Shown piece by piece: positions 54,441 to 64,000 of a stretch of 64,000 nt of DNA (its first letter is position 1; each line of letters begins with the position of its first letter). Source of the stretch: Polaribacter pacificus (GTDB taxonomy: Bacteria; Bacteroidota; Bacteroidia; Flavobacteriales; Flavobacteriaceae); the NCBI RefSeq assembly GCF_038024035.1, contig NZ_CP150664.1, positions 1 through 64,000 on the forward strand, written 5' to 3'. Below the pieces are notes generated by a model, which searched no databases, was not told the origin of the DNA, and saw only the letters and a list, made by a program, of their open reading frames with translations. Position numbers and translations under genes: made by a program.

Positions 54441-56270
54441 CTAACGCTCTTTACGTCTTCTTCCAAATCCTCCAGACTTTTTATCAGCTGAGGCTCTATC
54501 AGGTCTATCTCCTCCGCTACGTCTTTTTCCTACATCTTTTCCTGTTCTTCTTGAGCTTCCTTCAGCACTACGTCTTCTCCCGAATCCGCCTTCACTATCT
54601 CCAGATGGTCTTCTTCCACGTTTTTTACCTCCGCGGCTACCTCCGCCAGAACGATCTTTTTTAGTTACTTCAATATTGACATTTCTTCCGTTAAACTCAG
54701 GATCATTAGTTTCAAAAGCCTCTAATGCAGCAGTTTCAAAATTCTTGTCAATTTCAAAAAATGAAAACGTATCTAAAATATCAATAGCTCCTATCTCTAT
54801 ATTATCAGTGATTTTTTGATCATTGATAATACCGATTAATCTCGCTGGGTTTAAGTTGTCTTTTCTTCCTAAATTAATAAAGAAACGAGCCATGTTTTCA
54901 TCAGTACCTCTTGAAGATCTTGATGAGCTATCTCTACTTGAAGAAAGATCGTTTAAATCTGATGCATTTTCATAATATGATAAAAATGAATTAAATTCTA
55001 GAGACACAAATTTCTTGACTAAAGTCTCTCTGTCTAAATCTTTTAATTTATCATAGATGTTTGGTAAAAACTCTTGAATCTGATCTTCATTTACCTCGGT
55101 ATTTTGCACCTTGTCTATTAAGTGCATCAATTGGTTTTGACAAATCTCTTTTCCAGAAGGAACATCTGCTTGTACAAACTTCTTATTGATGATACGTTCT
55201 ATTGGACGTAATTTTCCTTTTTCTTTATTGTTTACTAAAACAATAGAAATTCCTTTTTTACCAGCTCTTCCTGTACGACCACTTCTGTGGGTATAGTTTT
55301 CTATTTGATCTGGTAATTTATGGTTGATAACATGGGTAAGTTCTGTAACATCCAATCCACGTGCTGCTACATCTGTAGCTACCAAAATCTGAATGCTTTT
55401 CTTTCTAAATTTATCCATTACGCCATCACGCTGAGCTTGTGATAAATCACCGTGCAAAGCATCTGCGCTATATCCGTCTTTTATTAAGTTGTTTGCTACT
55501 TCTTGTGTTTCTCTACGAGTTCTACAAAATACAATTGCATAGATATCTGTATTGACATCTGCAATTCTTTTTAGAGCAGGATACCGCGTTCTTTCGTTGA
55601 TCAAATAGTACTCATGACTTACATCACTTGAACCTTCGTTTTTTTGACCAGAAGTAATTTCTACAGGATTGTCCATGTAGTTTCTGGCAATCGATTCTAC
55701 TTCTTTTGGAAAGGTTGCAGAAAACAATAAGGTTTGTTTGCTTTGTGGAGTTGCTTCTAATATTCTATCAAGCTCATCTTTAAAGCCCATATTTAGCATT
55801 TCATCAGCCTCATCCAAAACAACCCATTGGATTGAATCTAGTTTTAAAGCTCTTCTTTTGATAAGGTCTACGGTTCTTCCAGGAGTTCCCACAACAATTT
55901 GTGAGCCTTTCTTTAATGAACGAATTTGCTCATCAATGTTTGCACCACCATAAACAGTGGTTACTTTTACTCCTTTTAAGTATTTAGAAAACTCTTGAAT
56001 ATTATTTCCAATCTGAACGGCAAGTTCACGTGTTGGAGATAAGATAATTGCTTGAGTGTTTTTGCTATTTGCATCAATTTGTTGTAAAATTGGCAAACTA
56101 AAAGCAGCTGTTTTACCAGTACCTGTTTGAGCAAATGCTTTTAAATCTTGTGTGGATGCAATTACTTGTGGAATTGCTTTTTCTTGAATTACTGTTGGGT
56201 TTTCATAGCCCAAATCTGTCAAGGCTTTGGTAATTTCTACCTGAAGCCCCAACTCTTTAAATGTTGACAT
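54441..56270 (-). CDS. DEAD-box RNA helicase, CsdA/DbpA type
   Basis: The 609-residue protein has all DEAD-box motifs: the Q motif (ELGLQVEITKALTDLGYENPT), AQTGTGKTAAF, PTRELAVQIG, GTPGRTVDL, DEADEML, FSATFPKEV and HRSGRTGRAGKKG. A DbpA-type RNA-binding domain follows (RFFINLGRKDNLNPARLIGII, near 465-545) and the tail is Arg/Gly-rich (GGGSRGGKKRGRRPSGDSEG), as in cold-shock/ribosome-assembly helicases such as CsdA. It has a leader of about 125 bases with an inverted repeat abutting its start codon. Confidence 0.94.
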   Translation of the reverse strand: MSTFKELGLQVEITKALTDLGYENPTVIQEKAIPQVIASTQDLKAFAQTGTGKTAAFSLPILQQIDANSKNTQAIILSPTRELAVQIGNNIQEFSKYLKGVKVTTVYGGANIDEQIRSLKKGSQIVVGTPGRTVDLIKRRALKLDSIQWVVLDEADEMLNMGFKDELDRILEATPQSKQTLLFSATFPKEVESIARNYMDNPVEITSGQKNEGSSDVSHEYYLINERTRYPALKRIADVNTDIYAIVFCRTRRETQEVANNLIKDGYSADALHGDLSQAQRDGVMDKFRKKSIQILVATDVAARGLDVTELTHVINHKLPDQIENYTHRSGRTGRAGKKGISIVLVNNKEKGKLRPIERIINKKFVQADVPSGKEICQNQLMHLIDKVQNTEVNEDQIQEFLPNIYDKLKDLDRETLVKKFVSLEFNSFLSYYENASDLNDLSSSRDSSSRSSRGTDENMARFFINLGRKDNLNPARLIGIINDQKITDNIEIGAIDILDTFSFFEIDKNFETAALEAFETNDPEFNGRNVNIEVTKKDRSGGGSRGGKKRGRRPSGDSEGGFGRRRSAEGSSRRTGKDVGKRRSGGDRPDRASADKKSGGFGRRRKER

Positions 56271-56296
56271 TCTGTGAATTATTGTGAACTCACAGA
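56271..56296 (-). promoter_or_regulatory. Hairpin abutting the helicase start codon
   Basis: TCTGTGA at 56271-56277 and TCACAGA at 56290-56296 are perfect complements separated by 12 bases. In the leftward transcript the 7-bp stem ends directly before the AUG, so folding would bury the initiation region. A further TGTGAA copy in the loop allows an alternative pairing. Confidence 0.6.
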
Positions 56297-56401
56297 CGCC
56301 AGTATCTGCAAACTCGATTTATATGTTTCGCTAGATTTTAATACTTATGAACTGGGTATTAGTAATCTAAGTCTCCAAACCTGTTTTCTGTTTGAAGTGT
56401 G

Positions 56402-56409
56402 CAAAGGTA
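56402..56409 (-). promoter_or_regulatory. Candidate -7 element of the helicase gene
   Basis: Read leftward this is TACCTTTG, matching TAnnTTTG. It would give a leader of roughly 125 bases. No -33 TTTG is found at the ideal distance. Confidence 0.45.
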
Positions 56410-56437
56410 TAACAAATAAAATAGATTTAGGTATAAA

Positions 56438-57826
56438 TTAGTTATTTTCTAATTCTTCTATCTGTTTGCTGATAATTGATTTGTGAAAAGAGGCAAAACT
56501 ATTAAAAATGATTCCCTTCTTATTAACCAATAATGTTCTCGGGAATTTACTAGTTAGAAAATCGTTTGCAGCAGTTTCTTCATCCAAGTAAAATTGATTC
56601 TTAATATCGAAGCCTTTGGTGTGATGACCATTAATTAAGGTGGTCTTTACAGAGATAAAATAGATGTTTGGATGTTTTTTTGTTAAGAAATCCATTCTAG
56701 CAACCATTGATCTGCTATTATAATATTTAGGGTTCCAGAAAAAGATAACCGAGTTCTTGTTTTTTGTTAACTTTCGGATGCTTTGTTTAGCTTTGTTGTA
56801 ATCAATAACATGAAAATCTGGTAATTTTTGATTTTCATGAAGAATTTTGATATCGTTTAACAATCTTTGAATTTGCTTCTTGTCTTCAATATTTGTGCTT
56901 AACTTAAAGAAGTCATAAAAGGCTTCTTTGTTAATATCTCCAGTAGAATTATCTACAAAGTAATTTAACAAAACTTGACGCAACAAATCGTTTTTAATTT
57001 CTTCTAAATTAATATTCTTGTTTATGGATGCTAATAGCTCAGTAATAAACAAATCTGGATTGTCATTACTTACCCCTTTTGAATAAACTGTATTGTAAAC
57101 TCTAGACATTACATATTCATTGTAAGTCCTTAAGTTAATTAAGGTAGAGTCATTAAGGTTGATGTTTGTTCTGTAGTTATAAAAACCTGCTGTAGTTTTT
57201 GGGAATTCTGTTGTGCCAGTTCTTCTTCGGTGTACTTCTGGGTAATACTCTACACGATTATAGATTGGGTATTTGGCGAATACTTCTAAAAGGTTTAAAT
57301 ATTCTTTTGGAAGTTCTGGATTGTTTTTTTTGAAGAGGGTTATTTTTTCTGTTTTTTTAGCTAGAACAGAATCCATTTTAGTTTTAAATTCTAATGGTTG
57401 AAGTGAGAAAAATGATGAAAATGAATAACTTCTTCTGTCTTTTTCTGTTTCGAGAAAAAAGTCAATAAGTAAATTGTTTTTTTCACCACCTTTTCCATCA
57501 AAAACTAAAGACTCATCATAGTCCCAAGTGTTTAAGCGAATAGAGATGCTATCATTTGGTTGAATATAGACATATTGATTTTCTTTTCCATGAAAAAATG
57601 TGTAAAAGCCTTCTTCAATATTTTCATATCGCCCTAAAAAAGTGTTGTTGGCATCTAATGGTAAGCTGTCTATTAGTTTTTTTTGATTAAACAACAAGAC
57701 GTAAGAGCTTTTGGGATTGATAATTTTACCTCCAAAATAGGTTGTAGTCTTTTGCTCTGATAACTGGCAGCTACCAAAGATGATAAGGCTTGTAAAGAAA
57801 AATAAATATTTAAAATACTTTGTCAT
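56438..57826 (-). CDS. Thioredoxin-fold lipoprotein without CxxC (TlpA-like)
   Basis: The 462-residue lipoprotein (signal FFFTSLIIFGSCQ) has an N-terminal DUF4369-like sandwich (KLIDSLPLDANNTFLGRYENI), a helical middle and a C-terminal thioredoxin-like domain (KNSVIFFWNPKYYNSRSMVARMDFL, then FLTSKFPRTLLVNKKG with the cis-Pro). At the place where redox TlpA proteins have WCxxC the sequence is FWNPKYYNSRS, so both cysteines are missing. It is probably periplasmic and non-redox, or a binding protein. It is separated by 228 bases from the divergent ABC-F gene. Confidence 0.82.
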   Translation of the reverse strand: MTKYFKYLFFFTSLIIFGSCQLSEQKTTTYFGGKIINPKSSYVLLFNQKKLIDSLPLDANNTFLGRYENIEEGFYTFFHGKENQYVYIQPNDSISIRLNTWDYDESLVFDGKGGEKNNLLIDFFLETEKDRRSYSFSSFFSLQPLEFKTKMDSVLAKKTEKITLFKKNNPELPKEYLNLLEVFAKYPIYNRVEYYPEVHRRRTGTTEFPKTTAGFYNYRTNINLNDSTLINLRTYNEYVMSRVYNTVYSKGVSNDNPDLFITELLASINKNINLEEIKNDLLRQVLLNYFVDNSTGDINKEAFYDFFKLSTNIEDKKQIQRLLNDIKILHENQKLPDFHVIDYNKAKQSIRKLTKNKNSVIFFWNPKYYNSRSMVARMDFLTKKHPNIYFISVKTTLINGHHTKGFDIKNQFYLDEETAANDFLTSKFPRTLLVNKKGIIFNSFASFHKSIISKQIEELENN

Positions 57827-58006
57827 ATACTTCTATCAATTCTAACAGCAAAAATAGGAATTCAAAGATGATACACTTGTTAATTGCATGTTAAAAAAAA
57901 GGATTGAATTTTGCTAAAATATATAAAATTTTAATAGTACAAAACCCTAAATTAATGATGAAGGTTTTGTTTGCTATACTTTAGAATAAAAGCGTTAATG
58001 TCATAA

Positions 58007-59673
<1,667 letters not shown>

Positions 59674-59674
<1 letters not shown>

Positions 59675-59703
59675 AAAAAAGGAGCTTTAAAGCTCCTTTT
59701 TTT
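59674..59703. terminator. Shared terminator inside the end of the oxyR gene
   Basis: GGAGCTTTAAAGCTCC (59681-59696) forms a palindrome with A-run and T-run flanks. It terminates the rightward ABC-F transcript, and the last codons and stop of the leftward LysR gene lie within it. Confidence 0.82.
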
Positions 59704-60634
59704 GTATTGGACTAATAATTTTTACATCACTAAAGGAGATGGCGCCTCTAACTACACCATCAATTGTGCCTTTTAGAGCTTCAATAAGTTGCATTTTTAA
59801 TTGCGATTTATGATACAGTAAGCTTATTTCTCTAGCGGGTTGTGGTGCTTTAAACTCTCTTAAAAACTCCTTGTCTTTTTCGTTTAGGTCTAGCGTTTGT
59901 AAATAAGGGATTAGGGTCATACCAAATCCTTCTTTAGATAGTTTAATTAAGGTGTCAAAACTTCCACTTTGCAATTGAAAGTGCAGGGATGAATCTGACT
60001 TATAAGTTCGGCATAAATTTAAAACACTGTCTTTAAAACAATGTCCGTCTTCTAGCAGCAAGATATCATCGACCTCTAGTTGATCAACTTCGATAAGTTT
60101 TTGATTGTGTAAGCGATGACCTTTAGGAATTAAGCCAACAAAAGGCTCATAGTATAGAGGGCGTTCTTTAATCGCTTCATTTTCTAAAGGGGTGGCTGCA
60201 ATCGCTGCATCTATATGACCATCGGTAAGTTTTCTAACGATGTCTTCGGTAGTCAGCTCCTCAATAATTAACTTAACCTTTGGATATTTATTTGTAAAAT
60301 TGGTTAAAAACATTGGTAAAAGTGTGGGCATAACAGTTGGAATTATCCCCAATTTAAACTCACCGCCGATATAGCCTTTTTGTTGGTGAACGATATCTGT
60401 AATTCGATTGCTTTCATCAACAATAATTTTTGCTTGCTCTACAATTTTTTTACCAACTTCAGTCAATTCTATTGGTTTTGTAGCTCTATTAAAAATTTTA
60501 GCACTTAATTCTTCTTCCAATTTTTGAATTTGCATGCTTAAGGTTGGCTGAGTTACAAAACTGTGCTCTGCAGCAATAGTGAAGTTTTGATATTCCGCAA
60601 CTGATAAAACATATTTTAACTGAGTAATTGTCAT
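59687..60634 (-). CDS. oxyR: OxyR-type LysR regulator (peroxide sensor)
   Basis: The 315-residue LysR protein has the N-terminal winged HTH (TQLKYVLSVAEYQNFTIAAE, FVTQPTLSMQIQKLEEEL) and an effector domain with the pair Cys199 and Cys208 in GHCFKDSVLNLC, the same spacing and the same residue numbers as the peroxide-sensing disulfide of E. coli OxyR. It is divergent from dps across 103 bases, matching OxyR control of Dps in other bacteria. It ends inside a terminator shared with the ABC-F gene. Confidence 0.92.
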   Translation of the reverse strand: MTITQLKYVLSVAEYQNFTIAAEHSFVTQPTLSMQIQKLEEELSAKIFNRATKPIELTEVGKKIVEQAKIIVDESNRITDIVHQQKGYIGGEFKLGIIPTVMPTLLPMFLTNFTNKYPKVKLIIEELTTEDIVRKLTDGHIDAAIAATPLENEAIKERPLYYEPFVGLIPKGHRLHNQKLIEVDQLEVDDILLLEDGHCFKDSVLNLCRTYKSDSSLHFQLQSGSFDTLIKLSKEGFGMTLIPYLQTLDLNEKDKEFLREFKAPQPAREISLLYHKSQLKMQLIEALKGTIDGVVRGAISFSDVKIISPIQKKEL

Positions 60635-60655
60635 GGTATAAGAAATTTTGATAAA

Positions 60656-60671
60656 GATATTAAAACTATCA
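60656..60671. promoter_or_regulatory. Weak inverted repeat between oxyR and dps
   Basis: GATA at 60656-60659 and TATC at 60668-60671 with an 8-base AT-rich spacer form a short LysR-like dyad. The arms are only 4 bases, so chance is a serious possibility. Confidence 0.25.
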
Positions 60672-60737
60672 ATTAAACTTATGCTTTAAGCTGTAAAATT
60701 TTCCCGAAATTTGAATAAACAATAAATTAAGATAATT

Positions 60738-61208
60738 ATGAACAAAACAGTATTAGGATTAGACAAAAGTAAAACAGATAACTTGGTTGTGTCATTAAAT
60801 GATTTATTGGCGAATTTTCAAGTTTATTATCAAAATGTTAGAGGGGTACATTGGAACATTAAAGGGAAAAACTTTTTTCAATTGCACCTTAAATTTGAAG
60901 AGTTGTATACAGATGCTCAAATTAAAGTTGATTTAATTGCAGAACGTATATTAACATTACATGGAGCTCCAATCCATACCTTTGATGAGTATTCTAAAAT
61001 GGCAAAAGTTCCAGTAGGTAAGAATATTTCTAAAGATGAAGAGGCTGTAGCCTTGGTTGTAAATTCACTATCAGTATTGTTATCAATAGAGCGTACTATT
61101 TTAGAATTGTCTTCAGAAGCAGATGATGAGGGGACCAACTCTATGATGAGTGATTTTATAGCAGAGCAAGAAAAAACGCTATGGATGTTGAATGCTTGGT
61201 TAGGTTAA
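60738..61208 (+). CDS. dps: DNA-protecting ferritin-like protein Dps
   Basis: Dps dodecamers oxidise and store iron with peroxide and protect DNA. The 156-residue protein has the intersubunit ferroxidase ligands: His in VRGVHWNIKGKNFFQLHLKFEELY and Asp/Glu in QIKVDLIAERIL. The length is normal, and no Lys-rich DNA-binding tail is evident beyond a short N-terminal MNKTVLGLDKSK. It faces oxyR divergently and is followed by a bidirectional terminator. Confidence 0.95.
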   Translation: MNKTVLGLDKSKTDNLVVSLNDLLANFQVYYQNVRGVHWNIKGKNFFQLHLKFEELYTDAQIKVDLIAERILTLHGAPIHTFDEYSKMAKVPVGKNISKDEEAVALVVNSLSVLLSIERTILELSSEADDEGTNSMMSDFIAEQEKTLWMLNAWLG

Positions 61209-61220
61209 GATCAAATACAT

Positions 61221-61258
61221 AAAAAAAAAGACTGCATTTGTTGCAGTCTTTTTTTTTT
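61221..61258. terminator. Bidirectional terminator after dps
   Basis: Stem AAAAGACTGCA / TGCAGTCTTTT with flanking A- and T-runs (61221-61258) lies between convergent dps and the acyltransferase gene. Confidence 0.9.
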
Positions 61259-61272
61259 GAAGTAACATATCG

Positions 61273-62079
61273 TTAACTCCAGAAATCTCTTTTTTTATTT
61301 AACTCTTCTTCTTGTTTTGCGTATTCATCAACACTTATTACTTTTAGAAAAGATGGGTGTTGCTCTATGGCGTATTCAATTTTTGTAACAATATCAGCAA
61401 TCTCTTCGTTTTCATAATCGATTTCTAATGGTGGTTTTATGACCATTGATTGAAGTACGTTTCTTTTTTTGATAACCAGCCCTTTTTTATCGAAAGAGCG
61501 TCTAAATCCATCAATAACAATAGGAATAACAATGGGTTTGTGTTTTTTGATAATGTGAGCAGTTCCTCTTCTGATAGGTTTAAAAGGTGTGGTGGTTCCT
61601 TGAGGGAAAGTAATTACCCAGCCATCATTTAAGGCTTTACCAATATTAGAAACATCAGACATTTTTACTTGTCTATTGACATTTTCTCCTTTGCTTCTCC
61701 AAGTTCTATCAATAGAAACAGAGCCTGCGTATGCAAATATTTTAGGTAGGAGTCCGGCTCTCATCGTCTCGCCAGCTGCGACAAAATAAATATTTAATTT
61801 GGGGTTCCAGATATAACCAATGTTTTTGATATTGTCAACACGACCTTTTAAAGCTGCGTTAAAAACATGGAACATCGCCGCTACATCGGCAAAATACGTT
61901 TGGTGATTGGAGATAAACAAGACGTTGTTGTCTGGTAGATCTCTTAGTATTTCTGAACCCTCAATATGTAAATTGTTAAAGCGTCTATATCTTCCGTGAG
62001 AAATAAGTCCAAATATTCGAATTAACCATTTCTTTAAAAATAGAATATGACCAAATGGGTTTCTTTTAAATAAAGGCAT
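61273..62079 (-). CDS. PlsC-family acyltransferase with atypical catalytic motifs
   Basis: The 268-residue protein belongs to the 1-acylglycerol-3-phosphate acyltransferase superfamily (phosphatidic-acid synthesis or remodelling). The His/Asp box reads SNHQTYFAD: His59 and Asp65 are separated by five residues instead of the usual four. The third motif is FPQGTTT (158-164) rather than FPEGTRS. Other parts look normal (VVIPIVIDGFRRSFDKKG, KPPLEIDY). It is the last gene of a leftward operon with a CoA pyrophosphatase and a small membrane protein, which suits a lipid/CoA theme. Confidence 0.82.
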   Translation of the reverse strand: MPLFKRNPFGHILFLKKWLIRIFGLISHGRYRRFNNLHIEGSEILRDLPDNNVLFISNHQTYFADVAAMFHVFNAALKGRVDNIKNIGYIWNPKLNIYFVAAGETMRAGLLPKIFAYAGSVSIDRTWRSKGENVNRQVKMSDVSNIGKALNDGWVITFPQGTTTPFKPIRRGTAHIIKKHKPIVIPIVIDGFRRSFDKKGLVIKKRNVLQSMVIKPPLEIDYENEEIADIVTKIEYAIEQHPSFLKVISVDEYAKQEEELNKKRDFWS

Positions 62080-62140
62080 TCGTAGTAATTTTTATTTTTT
62101 AATAGAAAAACAAAAATACAAAACTAAAGGAGAATAGTCG

Positions 62141-62767
62141 CTATTTTAAGAGCTCTTTAATTTCGCTTAAAATCATAGCAGTTGCTCCCCAAACTATATG
62201 TCCATTAAACTGGAAACAAGGGACTACAATATTTGAAGCATATGATGTTGTCATTTTTATCGACGTCAAATTAGCGTTGTCTAAAAGAGCTTTTACAGGT
62301 ACTTTAAAAGCGCTGGCTACTTCGTAGTTTGTGATCAATTTTGGGGCTTCATCTGTATAGCCTAAAAAAGGAGTTGCAAGAAAATTACTTGGAGGGATAA
62401 AAACATCTGTCAATTCTCTTAGTATGGTGATTTTGTTTTTTGGGACTCCAACTTCTTCAAAAGTTTCTCTTAGAGCAGTCTCTTTAAGATTGAAATCCTT
62501 TTTGTCAATTTTTCCGCCAGGAAAACTAATTTGAGCAGAATGAGTTCCTTTGTACTTGGCTCTTTCTGTAAGTAAAAAACAAGTTTCATTATTTGTGTTC
62601 GGATAGAATAAGGCTAAAACTGCTGCTTTCTTTGGGTTACTGGCTTTAATTTTATCGGCATTGTATTTTAATCGCATTTCTGGAGCGAGCAGAAATTGTG
62701 CCTCTAGACCTCCAAGATTTGCTTTCTGAAGCTGATTTTTTCTTTCTAAAAATTCTGAAAAATCCAT
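62141..62767 (-). CDS. Nudix hydrolase, CoA pyrophosphatase (NudL-like)
   Basis: The enzyme splits CoA to 3'-phosphoadenosine and 4'-phosphopantetheine. The 208-residue protein has the Nudix box GGKIDKKDFNLKETALRETF plus EEVGV (84-108, with Arg100, Glu101, Glu104, Glu105) and the preceding subfamily signature FLLTERAKYKGTHSAQISFP (64-83), diagnostic of the CoA-specific branch. Length is right for NudL. It lies 9 bases after the small membrane gene and 61 before the acyltransferase gene. Confidence 0.9.
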   Translation of the reverse strand: MDFSEFLERKNQLQKANLGGLEAQFLLAPEMRLKYNADKIKASNPKKAAVLALFYPNTNNETCFLLTERAKYKGTHSAQISFPGGKIDKKDFNLKETALRETFEEVGVPKNKITILRELTDVFIPPSNFLATPFLGYTDEAPKLITNYEVASAFKVPVKALLDNANLTSIKMTTSYASNIVVPCFQFNGHIVWGATAMILSEIKELLK

Positions 62768-62776
62768 AAACGTTTT

Positions 62777-63082
62777 TTAGTCTTTGATAAATCTAGCAAA
62801 ACCAATTCTCTTTAGCATCTTTTTTTCAAAGGCCCAGAAAAAATCAAATTGACCAAATAGCCAACCATAAGCAACGATTAAAAACTGATAAAAAGGGAAA
62901 ATTAGAAGGATTCTTAAAGGTCTATAGATCCATGGGTTTGTAGATTCTTGGTTGAGCCCAACTAGTTCTAAAATAGGTTTAGCTATAACTAAAGAGCTGT
63001 AGCCGGTAATAGAAAAAACTAACAGTATAATTAATACCTGTTTGTTTGATTTTAAGCCCCATCTTTTTTTTAGTTTTTCCAT
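62777..63082 (-). CDS. Small membrane protein (DUF6787-like)
   Basis: I start the gene at the ATG at 63082 (101 residues), since MEKLKKRWGLKSN is the typical opening of this flavobacterial family; an upstream in-frame ATG at 63103 would add seven residues. It has two membrane segments (about 16-35 and 57-78) and a basic tail (KKMLKRIGFARFIKD). I connect it loosely to DUF6787; no reaction is known. It heads the operon with the CoA pyrophosphatase and acyltransferase. Confidence 0.7.
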   Translation of the reverse strand: MEKLKKRWGLKSNKQVLIILLVFSITGYSSLVIAKPILELVGLNQESTNPWIYRPLRILLIFPFYQFLIVAYGWLFGQFDFFWAFEKKMLKRIGFARFIKD

Positions 63083-63232
63083 ATACGAACAAAATGACTG
63101 CAAAAATACAATATGAACTGTGCAATCAAAAGTTTAGAGCCTAAGAAATCGAAAAAAATAAACTTCTAGTATTTTCCGTGCTGTTTTTGATTTTTTTTTT
63201 ACCTTTCAAGCTGATAAAAACAAAAGAACTAA

Positions 63233-64000
63233 ATGAAGAAATTAGCGTTACACTGGAGAATTTTATTGGGGATGTTATTAGGGGTTGTTTTTGCACTCAT
63301 AATGACCAATTTTGATTTTGGAAAAGATTTTATAAAAGATTGGATAAAACCATTTGGAACTATTTTCATAAATTCTTTAAAACTCATCGCTATTCCTTTA
63401 ATTCTTGCAGCACTTATCAAAGGAGTGTCTGATTTAAAAGATATTTCAAAGCTTTCAAGAATGGGAGGTAGAACAATTGGAATTTATATTGTTACTACTG
63501 TAATAGCAGTTACCATAGGTTTGGTACTTGTTAATATTGTAAACCCAGGGAAGCAAATTTCTGAAACTACAAGAACTGAACTGGTAGACAGTTACAGCAC
63601 AGATACGACTAAGTATAAAGATGAAGCCGCCAAACAAAAAGAAAGTGGGCCTTTACAGGCTTTAGTAGATTTGGTGCCAGAAAATATTTTTGCAGCATCT
63701 ACAAGCAATAGAAATATGCTACAAGTAATTTTCTTTTCTATTTTCTTTGGTATTGGTTTGATTATGATCCCAGAAGAACAAAGTACTACCGTAAAAAAGT
63801 TTTTTGATGGCTTTAATGAGGTCATCTTAAAAATGGTTGATCTAATAATGCTTGCTGCGCCATTTGGTGTTTTTGCACTTTTAGCTGCCTTGGTTGTAGA
63901 GTCCCCTAGCTTAGATCTTTTTCAAGCGCTGGCATGGTATGCAGTAACAGTCGTTTGTGGTTTGGCGCTTATGATTGCAATTTATGTTACCTTAGTGTTT
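63233..64000 (+). CDS. Dicarboxylate/amino acid:cation symporter, truncated by window end
   Basis: The open frame runs from the ATG at 63233 to the last base, 256 codons, without a stop. The start MKKLALHWRILLGMLLGVVF and FIKPFGTIFINSLKLIAIPLILAALIKGVSDL are characteristic of the DAACS (GltP/GltT) family, followed by GIYIVTTVIAVTIGLVLVNIVNPG. An insertion with many charged residues (about 108-140, DSYSTDTTKYKDEAAKQKES) lies before VPENIFAA, longer than in many relatives. The substrate is aspartate, glutamate, C4-dicarboxylate or serine. The last part of the gene is outside the window. Confidence 0.88.
   Translation, partial: MKKLALHWRILLGMLLGVVFALIMTNFDFGKDFIKDWIKPFGTIFINSLKLIAIPLILAALIKGVSDLKDISKLSRMGGRTIGIYIVTTVIAVTIGLVLVNIVNPGKQISETTRTELVDSYSTDTTKYKDEAAKQKESGPLQALVDLVPENIFAASTSNRNMLQVIFFSIFFGIGLIMIPEEQSTTVKKFFDGFNEVILKMVDLIMLAAPFGVFALLAALVVESPSLDLFQALAWYAVTVVCGLALMIAIYVTLVF

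Noticed and set aside
54428..54664. A 78-codon rightward open frame opposite the end of the helicase gene.
   Set aside because: It is the antisense of the Arg/Gly-rich helicase tail, giving Phe/Leu-rich translation with no start context.

Overview
This 64 kb window is the beginning of a chromosome, numbered from the first base of dnaA, of a member of the Bacteroidota, almost certainly family Flavobacteriaceae (marine-type genera such as Polaribacter, Tenacibaculum or Lutibacter are plausible, but the genus cannot be fixed by eye). The DNA is AT-rich. Several promoters match the Bacteroidota pattern TTTG-N19-TAnnTTTG, Shine-Dalgarno sequences are largely absent, one protein carries a type IX secretion (T9SS) C-terminal sorting signal, and markers such as a RagB/HmuY-style lipoprotein, GH92 enzymes, a 950-residue CarB and an alternative GlmU-like protein are typical of the phylum. 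I see no rRNA, tRNA, insertion sequence, prophage or CRISPR array. Intergenic spaces are short, none above 300 bases.

Layout. 1-8 kb: dnaA, a low-molecular-weight phosphatase and an RsmI-like methyltransferase; a leftward dapF-GNAT-mltG operon; an HtrA-type protease with a textbook promoter preceded by four helically phased GTTAAA repeats; and a GAPDH with an extra N-terminal domain of about 130 residues. 8-12.5 kb: one very large T9SS-exported repeat protein (15 ELWxxDGT repeats, an Ig-like module, three almost identical MBG-type repeats). 12.6-27.7 kb: housekeeping genes, including ligA, a split 5'-nucleotidase pair, dapA, the bamD-omega-coaBC-DUF4835-recN operon, fabI and a family 2 glycosyltransferase.

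27.7-41 kb is the most system-like region. Two operons diverging from a 40-base gap encode GH20 beta-hexosaminidase, CutC and GH2 beta-mannosidase leftward, and two GH92 alpha-mannosidases, a glycosylasparaginase, a sugar MFS permease and an unknown exported protein rightward. Together these activities could take an N-glycan apart from its outer mannoses down to the GlcNAc-Asn bond and import a released sugar. No SusC/SusD pair and no endoglycosidase are present.

41.8-50 kb: yidC, pyrG, rpmH, carB (lacking the allosteric domain) and an alternative GlmU-like nucleotidyltransferase. 50.2-54.4 kb: a probable haem-uptake locus (DUF6607-like protein, TonB-dependent receptor, small membrane protein, HmuY-like lipoprotein) with an inverted repeat over the receptor promoter. 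54.4-64 kb: a DEAD-box RNA helicase with a structured leader, a thioredoxin-fold lipoprotein lacking the CxxC pair, an ABC-F protein with a degenerate second Walker A, divergent oxyR and dps, a small lipid/CoA operon, and the start of a dicarboxylate/amino-acid symporter cut by the window edge.

All calls come from reading sequence and motifs. No database search or computation was run.
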